Part shown: positions 23,669 through 32,369 of the stretch, piece after piece | Numbering within the stretch: the stretch's first letter is position 1 | Layout: every line of letters starts with the position of its first letter | Assembly (NCBI GenBank): GCA_023485685.1 | Contig: JAMCZK010000033.1 | Coordinates: 1 to 36,157, forward strand | Direction of reading: 5' to 3' | DNA from: Chloroflexota bacterium | Lineage (GTDB): Bacteria; Chloroflexota; Anaerolineae; Anaerolineales; UBA11579 | Length of the DNA stretch: 36,157 nt | The notes under the pieces: model-generated | What the model was told of the DNA's origin: nothing | The model's database searches: none | The model's input: only the letters and a program-made list of their open reading frames with translations | Made by a program: the position numbers and the translations under genes

Positions 23669-24385
23669 TTACATTCCCATGACTTTGAGGCGTAGTTGCT
23701 CCACCCTCTCAGTCAACCAGCCCAGGCGCACGCGATGCCAAAGCAATGTGACGCCGAATACAGTAAAAGCCAGCAGGCTGAACAAAAGCGTAAAGACCAT
23801 GGGCTGCGTCATAGCGAAGTTGCCCTTTGCGCCCGGATCGCCGCTGCCAATGACTACAGGGTGAATGGTGCGCCAAATGCGGATGGACATATAGGTAAGC
23901 GGCACGGTAAGTGAACCCAGAATGGAATAGATGGCTCCGAAACGGGCACGCCGTTCCGGGTCTTCGATGCTCTGGCGGAGCAGCAAGTAGGCGAGGAAGG
24001 TCAACTCCATCACAGAGGCGGTGACCAGGCGCGGGTCCCAAGTCCACCAGGTATTCCAAGTGGGTCGCGCCCATATCGAACCCGTGACGATATTTACAAG
24101 CGAATAGACTAATCCGATTTCGACGGCCGCCACGCTGAAGACATCCCACTTCTTGTCGGGGCGCACCAGGTAAATGATGCCGGCTACTGCAGCAGCGATA
24201 AAGGCGACCATGCCTACCCAACCAGCGGATACATGAAAATAAAACACGCGCTGCACCTCTCCCATGACCGCTTCGCGCGGCGCGTAGAAAAACACCATCC
24301 AGGTGGCCGCCAACATGAGCGCCAGTGACAGGTAGTTGAGTGCGGCCAGGAAGCTGGGCTTTTTGGAAACAGTTTCTGAAGCCAT
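23669..24385 (-). CDS. ccmC: Haem exporter subunit CcmC
   Basis: CcmC presents haem to CcmE on the outer face of the membrane. The 238-residue protein has six hydrophobic segments, the tryptophan-rich WNTWWTWDPRLVT motif (about 110-122), and flanking external His residues at FYFHVS (His51) and TIHPVV. ATG 24385 was chosen over the upstream one because GGAGGAG stands 5 nt before it and the family begins here. The gap to the ccmB stop is 1 nt. Confidence 0.96.
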   Translation of the reverse strand: MASETVSKKPSFLAALNYLSLALMLAATWMVFFYAPREAVMGEVQRVFYFHVSAGWVGMVAFIAAAVAGIIYLVRPDKKWDVFSVAAVEIGLVYSLVNIVTGSIWARPTWNTWWTWDPRLVTASVMELTFLAYLLLRQSIEDPERRARFGAIYSILGSLTVPLTYMSIRIWRTIHPVVIGSGDPGAKGNFAMTQPMVFTLLFSLLAFTVFGVTLLWHRVRLGWLTERVEQLRLKVMGM

Positions 24386-24386
24386 C

Positions 24387-25061
24387 TTACTCCTCCACGA
24401 TGAAATCAAAGAACATATAACCCAAAGCGGGCATGATAAGACCATAGGCGATTAGCAGATTGAGACTGGGCCAAATGTATGTGAGCTCGAGTCCCTGCAG
24501 AAAAAAAGAGGAGGCACGCACTGCCGTCACGAATACCGGAATCAGTAGAGGAAAAAGTAAGACAGGCAGCAGCAACTCGCGGCTGCGCGCCTGGATGGCC
24601 ATGGTAGCCAGCAGAGTGCCGATGGCTGAATATCCCCAGGAGCCCAGCAGCACCACAAGCAGAAAGCCGCTATGCCACAAGTTCACGTTGTACAGGATCG
24701 CATACATTGGCAATATCAAGACAGCTACCACCAACATAAAGAACAAATTGGCAAATGCCTTGCCAAAGTAAACGGCGCTGCGGTCCACGGGCGCCAGCAA
24801 CAGGCCGTCCAGAGCTTTGCCTTCTTTTTCGACAGCCATCGACCGGTTGAGGCCCAGCGTGCCGGCGAAAGCAAAGGTAGCCCACAGGACGCCGGCGCTT
24901 ACCTCGCTCCGGACTCGAGCGTCCAGCTCCAGAGCAAAATTGAAGATTAGGATCACCAGAAGTGTGAAGATCAGCATAGCTGCCAACAGTTGGCGGCTGC
25001 GCCATTCCACAGCCAGGTCTTTGCGCAGGATTGCAAATACGGTTGCCAGATACTGAGCCAA
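24387..25061 (-). CDS. ccmB: Haem exporter membrane subunit CcmB, TTG start
   Basis: CcmB is the membrane partner of CcmA. The 224-residue reading has six hydrophobic segments and the family phrases RKDLAVEWRSRQ, LDGLLLAPVDRSAVYFGKAFANL and SRELLLPVLLFPLLIPV. The longest frame starts at 25139 inside ccmA. TTG 25061 (LAQYLATVF) is preferred: it lies 1 nt after the ccmA stop, has an AGGGGGC just upstream, and gives the normal length. Confidence 0.93.
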   Translation of the reverse strand: MAQYLATVFAILRKDLAVEWRSRQLLAAMLIFTLLVILIFNFALELDARVRSEVSAGVLWATFAFAGTLGLNRSMAVEKEGKALDGLLLAPVDRSAVYFGKAFANLFFMLVVAVLILPMYAILYNVNLWHSGFLLVVLLGSWGYSAIGTLLATMAIQARSRELLLPVLLFPLLIPVFVTAVRASSFFLQGLELTYIWPSLNLLIAYGLIMPALGYMFFDFIVEE

Positions 25062-25062
25062 G

Positions 25063-25776
25063 CTAAGCCCCCTTTTGAGCCGCACGCAAAGCTCGACTGT
25101 ATACGCCAGAGAAGGAGCCCGGGATCCGCCTCCTGCCATCGGAGGGTGCCACCAGCCTCCCCTCTGCTAACACGTACACCTTGCGCGCCAAACTTTGTGC
25201 GCGATGAAGGTCGTGAGTGGCAAAGAGAATTGTCGTTCCTTTTTTGGCAAGTTTACGCAGCAGGCTGTCCAGAACATCCAATGCCGCACGATCCAACCCG
25301 CTATGGGGTTCATCCAATAGCAAAACGCGCGGGTTGTGCAATAGGACACGAGCGAGGGCCAGTCGCTGTTGCATGCCGCGAGAGAAGATGCGCACAGGCT
25401 CCTGGCGGCGCAGGTGCAAATCAAACAACCTGAGCAATTCGGTCACGCGGGCAGCCGGGCGTTTGATGCGATACAGCCGGGCGTAGAATGCCAGGTTCTG
25501 TTCAGCACTGAGGTCCTCATAAAGTAGCGGCTGGTGCGCCAGGAAGCCGATCCGCGCACGGGCTGCGGCGGCTTGCTGCGGTAAACTGAAACCGGCTATT
25601 TGACACTCGCCAAGCGTTGGCTTAGATAAAGTGGCGAGAATACGCAGAAGTGTGCTTTTGCCTGCGCCATTGGGACCCAGTAGCGCGACAATTTCGCCCG
25701 CCTGCGCGTCTAGATCTACGTCTTTCAATACCCAGCGGTAACCGAAGCGCTTGCTGAGACCTTGAGTGGAAATCAT
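25063..25776 (-). CDS. ccmA: Haem exporter ATP-binding protein CcmA
   Basis: The 237-residue ABC ATPase powers release of haem-loaded CcmE from CcmC. Walker A GPNGAGKS (34-41), signature FSRGMQQR (131-138) in place of LSGGQ as in many CcmA, Walker B VLLLDEPHSGLD (151-162), and the H-loop ATHD are present. Its ATG overlaps the stop of the cytochrome gene by 4 nt (ATGA). The basic C-terminal tail extends over the start of ccmB. Confidence 0.96.
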   Translation of the reverse strand: MISTQGLSKRFGYRWVLKDVDLDAQAGEIVALLGPNGAGKSTLLRILATLSKPTLGECQIAGFSLPQQAAAARARIGFLAHQPLLYEDLSAEQNLAFYARLYRIKRPAARVTELLRLFDLHLRRQEPVRIFSRGMQQRLALARVLLHNPRVLLLDEPHSGLDRAALDVLDSLLRKLAKKGTTILFATHDLHRAQSLARKVYVLAEGRLVAPSDGRRRIPGSFSGVYSRALRAAQKGA

Positions 25777-27485
25777 TGCTGGTTTTTCCTGCCCAGCTCA
25801 CGGCGCAGCCGGGCTTTGAGGGCTGTTCGCTGTTTTGTGTAAGTAGTTTTCGCCAGCCCGCCGCGTTCATACCGCTCATCTAAGTCAATAATTTCGTCCA
25901 GGATATGCTCTATCCCCTTTGGGGGCGCCGCAGGCCGGCGCCATAACCAGATCCAGGCAAAACCGACGGCAGCCGTAAGTGCCGCCAGGCCGGCTAGCAA
26001 ATTATCATCCCGGGCAAAACCGCCGCGTGGATGGGCGCCTTTAAGACTCAGGGAAACTTCGTCACCAGGGAAATATCCGGTCTCCGCGGCATACAGCGAA
26101 TATTCAATTCCATTGATTTCCTGGCTGCCCTGCAATTGGAATTCTATGTTTTCCATTTCGATCTCGTTTGCAGGCAGGAAGATTGCTACAACCCGGGTAG
26201 GCAGATCGATCGTGATTGGAAGACTAAGGCTCGAGGCGTATGGCAATTCGTAGGCAAATAACAATGAGTAGCTGTTGATACCAGGGATGACAGCACGTGT
26301 ATCTCCAAAACCAGTTTCATCGAGAACATAGCGGTTATCAAGCTCTCCCTCTTCGAAGGCCAGGTTACTGGCCTGCGGAGGTAAACTGAAATGCAAAACG
26401 GGTTGGCCGGATTCATCCGGGACCACAGCTCGGTCGCCCAGATTTGAAATTGTTACAGATTCCACGACGCGAACTATACCGGCCTGAAAGAAATCGAATA
26501 CCAGTTGGATTTTTTCCACTGCCAGTTGGCTGGCATCGCTAATAGTGTCATAGATATGTGCTTCGAGCGTATAAGTGCCTGCTTTGCCATCTACTGTTAG
26601 AAAATCGGAAAAGAAACTCAAACCTTGAAAATCCACTTGAACAAAGAAGATACGTCCTGCCGCAAGAGGTATATCTCTGAATACGAAACTGCCATCCGCT
26701 GCTATAGCCGTCACTTCAGAGACGATCCGATCGGTGTGATCGAAGCCATAGAGTCTTGCCTCGAGACCACTCGGAATCTGATCTCCATCTCCGTAGATCA
26801 CGTTCCCGCGGAAGTCTCCAAAAGCAGCCAGCGCTTCCTCATCCGGGGAAAGTTCTCCGTCTTCAACTGGAACCCTCTCACTCCTAGCAATGCCCAACGC
26901 CTTGGCCTGCAAGTAAGCAGCCAACGCCTGCGCGTCCTCCGCAGGTAGGCCTAAGGCGTCAACAAGATTTAATTTCATGGCAATGGGAGATATTCCGTCA
27001 AGCAGCCCGTCAATTTCAGATTGGTTCAATGCGTAAAGTTCGGCCCCGCGATTCAAGGTCTCGGCATCCCAACTCAGGCTGTACACATAAGCCAAGACGT
27101 CCCAGCGTTGTTGTGGAGAGAGCGCGGACTCGAAGGGCGGCATGTAGCGCTGCAGCCGGCCCTGGCTGAGCACGCGGTACCAATCCTCCGGGCTAGCCGC
27201 CCGCGCCAGATCCGGGTCGCCGATGGCTGACGGGGAGAATGGCAACTGCGCGGCCTGCTCGCCATTGCCCAGGCCGCCGGCGCCGTGGCAGGGCGCACAA
27301 CTGCTCGTGTAAATCGCGGCGCCGGCGGTCAGATCAAGCGCGGAGGCCGGAGCTTCGATGGGCGCCATTGTCGTCTCGCCAAAGATCACTGCGTCAGGCG
27401 GCGGGGTGATGTCACTCGCCAGCGAGAACTCACAGGCGGTGAGCAGCAAGGGAAGCACAGACAATATTAGAAACGTTTTTTTCAC
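25773..27485 (-). CDS. c-type cytochrome lipoprotein inside the ccm operon
   Basis: A 570-residue exported protein. The signal peptide ends in lipobox LTAC (Cys18). A class I cytochrome c domain (about 50-190) has the haem site CAPCH (63-67) and a likely axial Met in RYMPPF (Met115). The middle (about 225-480) is beta-rich, with GNVIYGDGDQIPSG...ADGSFVFRDIP typical of carboxypeptidase-regulatory/SpaA-like modules. A C-terminal membrane helix lies at about 505-525, followed by a charged tail. The start is GTG, overlapping the upstream TGA as GTGA; the ATPase gene overlaps its end as ATGA. It is both a substrate and an operon partner of the maturation machinery. Its exact redox role is unknown; guidance of haem delivery or electron supply to the thiol pathway are possibilities. 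Confidence 0.88.
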   Translation of the reverse strand: MKKTFLILSVLPLLLTACEFSLASDITPPPDAVIFGETTMAPIEAPASALDLTAGAAIYTSSCAPCHGAGGLGNGEQAAQLPFSPSAIGDPDLARAASPEDWYRVLSQGRLQRYMPPFESALSPQQRWDVLAYVYSLSWDAETLNRGAELYALNQSEIDGLLDGISPIAMKLNLVDALGLPAEDAQALAAYLQAKALGIARSERVPVEDGELSPDEEALAAFGDFRGNVIYGDGDQIPSGLEARLYGFDHTDRIVSEVTAIAADGSFVFRDIPLAAGRIFFVQVDFQGLSFFSDFLTVDGKAGTYTLEAHIYDTISDASQLAVEKIQLVFDFFQAGIVRVVESVTISNLGDRAVVPDESGQPVLHFSLPPQASNLAFEEGELDNRYVLDETGFGDTRAVIPGINSYSLLFAYELPYASSLSLPITIDLPTRVVAIFLPANEIEMENIEFQLQGSQEINGIEYSLYAAETGYFPGDEVSLSLKGAHPRGGFARDDNLLAGLAALTAAVGFAWIWLWRRPAAPPKGIEHILDEIIDLDERYERGGLAKTTYTKQRTALKARLRRELGRKNQQ

Positions 27486-27886
27486 TTGCGACCCTTGCGC
27501 TGAGTTTTATACGCAACAATCAATTCCTCTAAATAATCCCCTTTTTCCCCCTTTTCCTTTCTGTGTCTACTTTGTTTACTGGTGTGCTTGTGTCCTTGTC
27601 TACTTCTGTCCCTGTTTGCTTTTTCCAATTCCTCCAGAGCTAAAACACCCTTCGCGAGCAACTGCTGGCGTTGGGCCCCGTAAATCTCCTCTGGAACTTT
27701 GCCCAATTGCGAGTCTGCATCCAACTCAGCCAGGGCATCAAGCACGCGTTCGCGTTCGGCCAGCCAGCGAAAACCGTCATCCGCTGACGCGGATTCATCT
27801 ACTCGACCTTCAATCAGCGGGCGAGCAATAATCAGCGCAACGATCAGTAGTAGCGCCAGGAAGAGGAGAAGGGAGCCGAGCGCCAT
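27482..27886 (-). CDS. CcmI-like small membrane protein
   Basis: A 134-residue protein with one N-terminal membrane helix (about 3-22). A charged helical segment WLAERERVLDALAELDADSQLGKVPEEIYGAQR follows, resembling the start of CcmI/CycH-type proteins (which bind apocytochrome), but it has no TPR domain. The tail (about 92-134) is low-complexity and very basic, encoded by a degenerate short repeat at 27563-27617 that looks like an insertion. It starts 1 nt after ccmG. The role is inferred from position. Confidence 0.65.
   Translation of the reverse strand: MALGSLLLFLALLLIVALIIARPLIEGRVDESASADDGFRWLAERERVLDALAELDADSQLGKVPEEIYGAQRQQLLAKGVLALEELEKANRDRSRQGHKHTSKQSRHRKEKGEKGDYLEELIVAYKTQRKGRK
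27563..27617 (-). repeat. Degenerate 8-9 nt tandem repeat inside the CcmI-like gene
   Basis: On the minus strand, units such as AAGTAGACA, AGGACACA, AGCACACC, AGTAAACA and AAGTAGACA follow one another. The unit length is not a multiple of three, yet the frame stays open and encodes a His/Lys/Arg/Ser-rich tail. Confidence 0.55.
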
Positions 27887-27887
27887 G

Positions 27888-28433
27888 TCAGGGTTCCAGC
27901 AGGCGGTCGATGGCCATCGTAATTTCGTCCAGGCTTTCGAAAGGGCCGATCTTCACAAAGGCAACTTCCCCCAGCTTGTTGATGATGAAAGTCTCTGGCA
28001 CGCCGCGGGCCCGAAAGGCGTAGTAGATACGGATGCCCAGGTCAGGGCCGTTCGGATAGGTGATGGCGAAGCGCTTCAAATAGGCCAGCGCTTCGTTTTG
28101 AGTATCGGCATAGTCGACACCCACGAAAAGCACATCGCCGCGGGGCTCATACAATTCCCAGGCACTCTGCAGCGCCGCGGCTTCCTGCTCGCAGGGCTTA
28201 CACCAGGACGCCCAGAAATTCACCAGCACCACTTTACCAACCAGATTTTCAGGTCCGATGACTTCGCCTTCGAAAGTGGTGAGCGTGAACTCAGGCGCAG
28301 GTTCGCCACGGGTAAGCACACCGCGCTGCGCTGAGTTCAGTTGAATGGCAACCAGCGCCAGCAGACCAGCAAGGAAAGCCCAGGCGAATACAGCACCCCA
28401 AGAAGAAATTGTTTTCGATTTTTTCGCGAACAT
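27888..28433 (-). CDS. ccmG: Thiol-disulfide oxidoreductase of cytochrome c maturation (CcmG/TlpA/ResA)
   Basis: A 181-residue membrane-anchored thioredoxin-like protein. One N-terminal helix (about 13-31) is followed by the AhpC/TSA-Redoxin fold with PEFTLTTFEGEVIG, the active site WCKPC (Cys78, Cys81) and a cis-Pro loop GVPETFI. It keeps apocytochrome CxxCH cysteines reduced for haem attachment. Start and stop touch the neighbours: TGATG with ccmH upstream and a 1-nt gap downstream. Confidence 0.94.
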   Translation of the reverse strand: MFAKKSKTISSWGAVFAWAFLAGLLALVAIQLNSAQRGVLTRGEPAPEFTLTTFEGEVIGPENLVGKVVLVNFWASWCKPCEQEAAALQSAWELYEPRGDVLFVGVDYADTQNEALAYLKRFAITYPNGPDLGIRIYYAFRARGVPETFIINKLGEVAFVKIGPFESLDEITMAIDRLLEP

Positions 28434-28909
28434 CAGCGGCGGGCTCTCAGTTCATCTTCCAAGTGCTGTGCATATTTATCTTTGGCTGATTTCTTATGCG
28501 CAAGTTGCCTTTTGGCAGGCTTGCATTTCCAGTTCAGTAGCCCGCGCGACAAAAAGAGAGCGCCCAGTAACACGACAGCCGGCGGCAGGAGATAGATCAA
28601 CCAGTTGAACCCACTGGCTGGCGGCGTCGCCAGCACACTGGGCCCATATTGCTGGACAAAATAATCGTAGATTTGCTGTTCGGTATATCCCTGGGTCAAC
28701 AAGTCAGCGATCTGCTGGCGCCATTGGGCGCAGGCTGCCGTTCCACACACATCCAGCGGGACATTGGCGCACACCGGGCAGTACAGATTCCTGGCAATGG
28801 CGTTCACTTCATCAGGGTGGGGCGTTGGCCCCCCCTCTTGGGCGGCCGCGCTCGCCACAAAGATTCCCAACATCAAGACGAGGAGGAGGGAAACTGCCAA
28901 CGATTTCAT
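28433..28909 (-). CDS. ccmH: Cytochrome c maturation protein CcmH
   Basis: A 158-residue exported thiol protein. A signal peptide comes first, then the family motif NLYCPVCANVPLDVC (Cys44, Cys47) which handles the apocytochrome disulfide, and EQQIYDYFVQQYGPSVLATPP. A membrane helix lies at about 104-122 and a basic tail follows. Two extra Cys (55 and 60) are close to the CxxC pair, which is unusual. Its ATG overlaps the ccmF stop by 4 nt. Confidence 0.93.
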   Translation of the reverse strand: MKSLAVSLLLVLMLGIFVASAAAQEGGPTPHPDEVNAIARNLYCPVCANVPLDVCGTAACAQWRQQIADLLTQGYTEQQIYDYFVQQYGPSVLATPPASGFNWLIYLLPPAVVLLGALFLSRGLLNWKCKPAKRQLAHKKSAKDKYAQHLEDELRARR

Positions 28910-30966
28910 CCGCGCGCCTCTGCAGGCCTCCCGCGGAACCGAGCAGGCGCGGCCATCTCCACAGTTTCGCGCTCAGGCCAGGCGGCTACTAGTGTTCCGA
29001 CCATGAATACTATACCGCCCATCCACACCCAGTTCACCAACGGGTTCAAATAAACCTTGAAAGTAGCCGATTGCGCCGACACGGGCTCCCAGTCGACCAG
29101 GCGCAAATACACATCCGATTCGATGGTGCTGTACAGGCCCGGAATGTTCATGGGCTGCTGGGATTCAAAATAGAAATCGCGGCGCGGGTAGAGCTGGCGC
29201 AGGAATTGATCATCTTTGTAAAGATTTACTACCGCCCGATCGACCAGGCGGCCGTCCGCAGTTTGGAATTCGGCTAGCGAAACATACTCCATGCTGTAAC
29301 CGCCCAATTCGAGCCGCTCCCCCACCGCCAGGCTCCCCTGGGTCTCCAGCTGGAAGAACTCAATGCCGATGACGCCGATGGCAATCAAAACTACACCGAG
29401 ATGAATGATGTAACCGCCATAGCGGCGGCGGTTGCGCACCACCAAGAGCCAGAAAGCAGCAACGATATTCTCGCCCCGGTTCGAACTGCGTGCCTTGGCG
29501 CCGCGCCAGAATTCGTAGAGAGTGACCAGAAATACGAACGCAGACAACCATAGCCCAAGTATTGCACCGGGATTCCGCATACCAGTTGCAAGCAACAAAA
29601 GAACAACGGCTAGGGAGATGAGCAGCGGCTTCCATATCGCGCGGCCCAGTGTGCGCGCCGTGGAGGCGCGCCAGGCAGACAGCGGCGCCACGCCCATTAG
29701 CAGCAGCAAAGCTGCCCACAGCGGCCCGGTAGCGGTTTCGTAATAGACCGGGCCAACGGTCACTTTTTGGCCAGTCAGTATCTCGCTGGCCAACGGGAAA
29801 ATGACTCCCAGGAAGCAGATAACCAGAATGCTTACAAAGAGAAAGTTATTTAAAAGAAATAGTGCCTCGCGAGAAAGCAAAGATGTCATTCGTGTTTCGG
29901 ATTTCAGTTGCTGCCAGCGGCGGCTTAAGAGGAACAGGGAGACGATTAGCGTTGACGCGATAAAAAGGAAAAACAGTGGCCCAATGGCAGACTGCGCGAA
30001 AGCGTGAACCGAAGAGAGAACGCCTGATCGGGTAAGGAAGGTGCCGAAAATGACCAAGTCATAGGTAAGGATAATCAACAGCATATTCCAATGCTTGAAC
30101 AGGCCGCGCTTCTCTTGGATCATCACCGAATGCAGGAACGCGGTGCCGGTAAGCCAGGGCATGAAGGCGGCGATCTCTACCGGGTCCCAGCCCCAATAAC
30201 CGCCCCAACCCAGTACGTCGTATGCCCAGCGGCTGCCCACCAGATTGCCGAGCGAGAGGAAGAGCCAAGCCACCAGTGTCCAGCGCCGCGTTAGCCGGAT
30301 CCAGCGGTCATCGCTGCGGCCGGTTACCAACGCTGCGATGGCAAAAGCGAACGGAATAACAAATGAAACAAAGCCCAGATAAAGCAGTGGTGGATGGACA
30401 ACCATGCCGGGATGGCGCAAGAGCGGGTTAAGTCCGTTGCCATCGATGGGGGCGTACGGCTGGGCTCCGGCGGGCTGCCAAAGCGCAGTCCAAACAGTGC
30501 CCGTCACCCCTTGCCAGAGGCGCAGGAAAGGATTCTCAAAAAAGAGGATCAGCGAGAGGAAAAAGCCCAGAGTGACCATGCAAACGATAATGACCCAGGG
30601 TTGCAAATCGCGGTCGCGGCGCCAATCGCGCAACATGACCGCCGAAGCGAAAGCCGACAGCAGCCAGGACCAGAACAACAGCGACCCGGCCTGCCCGCCC
30701 CACAACGCCGTGGCACGCAGGTACAGCGGCATGCTGCGGCTGGTGACCGAGGCGACGTATTCTAGGTTGAAGTCGAGATTGATGAGGGAAAAAATAAGAG
30801 CGAGAGCCGAAATGGTAAGCAGCGGGAAACTAAGCAGCGTTGCCATGCGGGCGCTGCCAATCCACGCAGGCTGCCGCCGCCAAATGCCGATGGCGGCTGC
30901 TGCGCATCCATACAACGCCAGCAAAAATACTGTCAGCAGGGCGAAAAAACCAAGATCGGCAACCAT
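28906..30966 (-). CDS. ccmF: Cytochrome c haem lyase subunit CcmF
   Basis: CcmF takes haem from CcmE and ligates it to apocytochrome. The 686-residue protein has about 14 hydrophobic segments. GLNPLLRHPGMVVHPPLLYLG (about 178-198) carries conserved His, and the WWD motif GWGGYWGWDPVEIAAF follows (about 253-268). RSGVLSSVHAFAQ is another family block, as is the C-terminal periplasmic domain with NIPGLYSTIESDVYLRLVDWEP. It follows ccmE by 36 nt and overlaps ccmH. Confidence 0.97.
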   Translation of the reverse strand: MVADLGFFALLTVFLLALYGCAAAAIGIWRRQPAWIGSARMATLLSFPLLTISALALIFSLINLDFNLEYVASVTSRSMPLYLRATALWGGQAGSLLFWSWLLSAFASAVMLRDWRRDRDLQPWVIIVCMVTLGFFLSLILFFENPFLRLWQGVTGTVWTALWQPAGAQPYAPIDGNGLNPLLRHPGMVVHPPLLYLGFVSFVIPFAFAIAALVTGRSDDRWIRLTRRWTLVAWLFLSLGNLVGSRWAYDVLGWGGYWGWDPVEIAAFMPWLTGTAFLHSVMIQEKRGLFKHWNMLLIILTYDLVIFGTFLTRSGVLSSVHAFAQSAIGPLFFLFIASTLIVSLFLLSRRWQQLKSETRMTSLLSREALFLLNNFLFVSILVICFLGVIFPLASEILTGQKVTVGPVYYETATGPLWAALLLLMGVAPLSAWRASTARTLGRAIWKPLLISLAVVLLLLATGMRNPGAILGLWLSAFVFLVTLYEFWRGAKARSSNRGENIVAAFWLLVVRNRRRYGGYIIHLGVVLIAIGVIGIEFFQLETQGSLAVGERLELGGYSMEYVSLAEFQTADGRLVDRAVVNLYKDDQFLRQLYPRRDFYFESQQPMNIPGLYSTIESDVYLRLVDWEPVSAQSATFKVYLNPLVNWVWMGGIVFMVGTLVAAWPERETVEMAAPARFRGRPAEARG

Positions 30967-31002
30967 GTGGAAATTCTTCTTTTGGCGGCGCTTGGTGGCG
31001 AA

Positions 31003-31518
31003 CTATCTCGCCTGGCCGGGCAGCGCCTCTTCATAGCGGGTCGGGCAGCGCAACAACAACTCATTGGCGTAGAAGACGCCATTCTCACCCAGTTCACCAG
31101 TGAGGATAGCCTCGGCGGCGTTCTTCAACAAATCGGGCTTTACACCAACATAGACGATATCCAGACGATTGCGGCTGCCATCGGCCACTGCGGCGTCCAA
31201 CGCTGCAACCAGGCCACCATCGTCGTTGATGAGTTGTGTATCGGCGGGCATGTGCGCGATCGTGAATGTGAGGGTGAGAGTGTCGGCATCATACTGGATC
31301 GTGTCGCCAAGCACCGCACCAGCAATGCGCACGGGTTTGCCTACCGCCTCCGAGCCACGCGCCTTCAGCTCATCGACTGTGTAAAAGAATTGAGCGCCGG
31401 CCGCGGCAGCCGAAATGATTAGGTAAAGAAGGGCTGCCAAAATAACCAAGCCACCAATAAGAAACTTATTGCGGCCAATGCTACTTGTAGTTGGGTGAAG
31501 GAGTTTAGCTTTACTCAT
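31003..31518 (-). CDS. ccmE: Haem chaperone CcmE, CxxxY type
   Basis: CcmE binds haem covalently and shuttles it from CcmC to CcmF. The 171-residue protein has an N-terminal anchor (about 18-40) and an OB-fold domain (GKPVRIAGAVLGDTIQYD, DIVYVGVKPDLLKN). The haem-binding residue is Cys158 in CPTRY, where most CcmE have His in HxxxY. ATG 31518 fits family length; the open frame upstream holds the promoter TATAAT (31544-31549) and was rejected. No Shine-Dalgarno is seen. It is the first gene of the ccm operon. Confidence 0.92.
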   Translation of the reverse strand: MSKAKLLHPTTSSIGRNKFLIGGLVILAALLYLIISAAAAGAQFFYTVDELKARGSEAVGKPVRIAGAVLGDTIQYDADTLTLTFTIAHMPADTQLINDDGGLVAALDAAVADGSRNRLDIVYVGVKPDLLKNAAEAILTGELGENGVFYANELLLRCPTRYEEALPGQAR

Positions 31519-31543
31519 GTGCGAAATATCACTTTCGGCGAAG

Positions 31544-31588
31544 ATTATAACCATAGATAAAGAGATATGAATCCCGATATCTATGGTT
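31544..31588 (-). promoter_or_regulatory. ccm operon promoter overlapped by an 11-bp inverted repeat
   Basis: A TATAAT on the minus strand (31544-31549) lies 25 nt before the ccmE ATG. Arms AACCATAGATA (31549-31559) and TATCTATGGTT (31578-31588) are perfect inverted repeats spanning the region just upstream of the -10. The repeat could be an operator or a weak hairpin terminator for the upstream transporter operon. Confidence 0.5.
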
Positions 31589-31597
31589 TGCAGGGTT

Positions 31598-32365
31598 TCA
31601 TAAGTGGTTCTCAGCTTCAATAGCCGCCCGCAACCTGGCTGCCAGCTTGCCGAACTCGCGCGTATAGCGCACGGAAGGTCGCCGCGGGCGAGGCAACTGG
31701 ATCTTCAGATCCAGTTTTAGGCTGGCAGGTCGCGCGCTGAGAACCAGGACGCGATCCGCAAGATAGATGGCTTCGCTAATATCGTGGGTAACTAAGATCA
31801 CCGTCTTGTGATCCATCTCCCAAATGCGCAGCAGTTCTTCGCCCATGCGCTCCCGGGTGATAGCGTCCAGGGAACCAAAGGGTTCATCCATCAGCAGGAC
31901 ATCGGGGTCTTGCACCAGGGCGCGGGCAATCGCCACGCGCTGCGCCATGCCGCCTGATAGGTCGTGCGGGAGCGCATGTTCAAATCCTTGCAGACCGACA
32001 AGTTCTACCAGACGTTTGGCCCGAGTAAGGGTGCCATTCGTATGATTTCGGACTTCAAGAGGAAGGGCGATATTCTCCAGAACGGTGCGCCAGGGCATTA
32101 AGTTTGCATCTTGGAAGACCAAACCGATGCCGGGTTGTGGTCCGTGCAGCGCCCTTTGCTTTATGGTCACGGTTCCGGAATTCGAGCGCACCAGGCCTGC
32201 CAGAATGCGCAACAAAGTAGATTTGCCGCTACCGGATGGGCCCAAAACGCAAAGAAAATCGCCCTTCATTACTTCAAAGGACAGCTTGTCCAAAACTCGC
32301 AAGCTGCCCGCGTGGTCGGTGAAGGTGGCGCTTAATTTCTGAACTTCCAGCAAAGTTTGTTTCAT
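31598..32365 (-). CDS. ABC transporter ATP-binding protein (probable riboflavin importer)
   Basis: A 255-residue ATPase of the nitrate/sulfonate/taurine-type family. Walker A GPSGSGKS (42-49), Q-loop VFQDANLMPW, signature LSGGMAQR (136-143), Walker B VLLMDEPFGSLD (156-167) and H-loop VTHD are intact. ATG 32365 starts 4 nt after the stop of the binding-protein gene. It energises the importer encoded just upstream. Family membership alone would suggest sulfonate or nitrate; the FMN riboswitch at the head of the operon argues for riboflavin or a related flavin. Confidence 0.9.
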   Translation of the reverse strand: MKQTLLEVQKLSATFTDHAGSLRVLDKLSFEVMKGDFLCVLGPSGSGKSTLLRILAGLVRSNSGTVTIKQRALHGPQPGIGLVFQDANLMPWRTVLENIALPLEVRNHTNGTLTRAKRLVELVGLQGFEHALPHDLSGGMAQRVAIARALVQDPDVLLMDEPFGSLDAITRERMGEELLRIWEMDHKTVILVTHDISEAIYLADRVLVLSARPASLKLDLKIQLPRPRRPSVRYTREFGKLAARLRAAIEAENHL

Positions 32366-32369
32366 TTCG

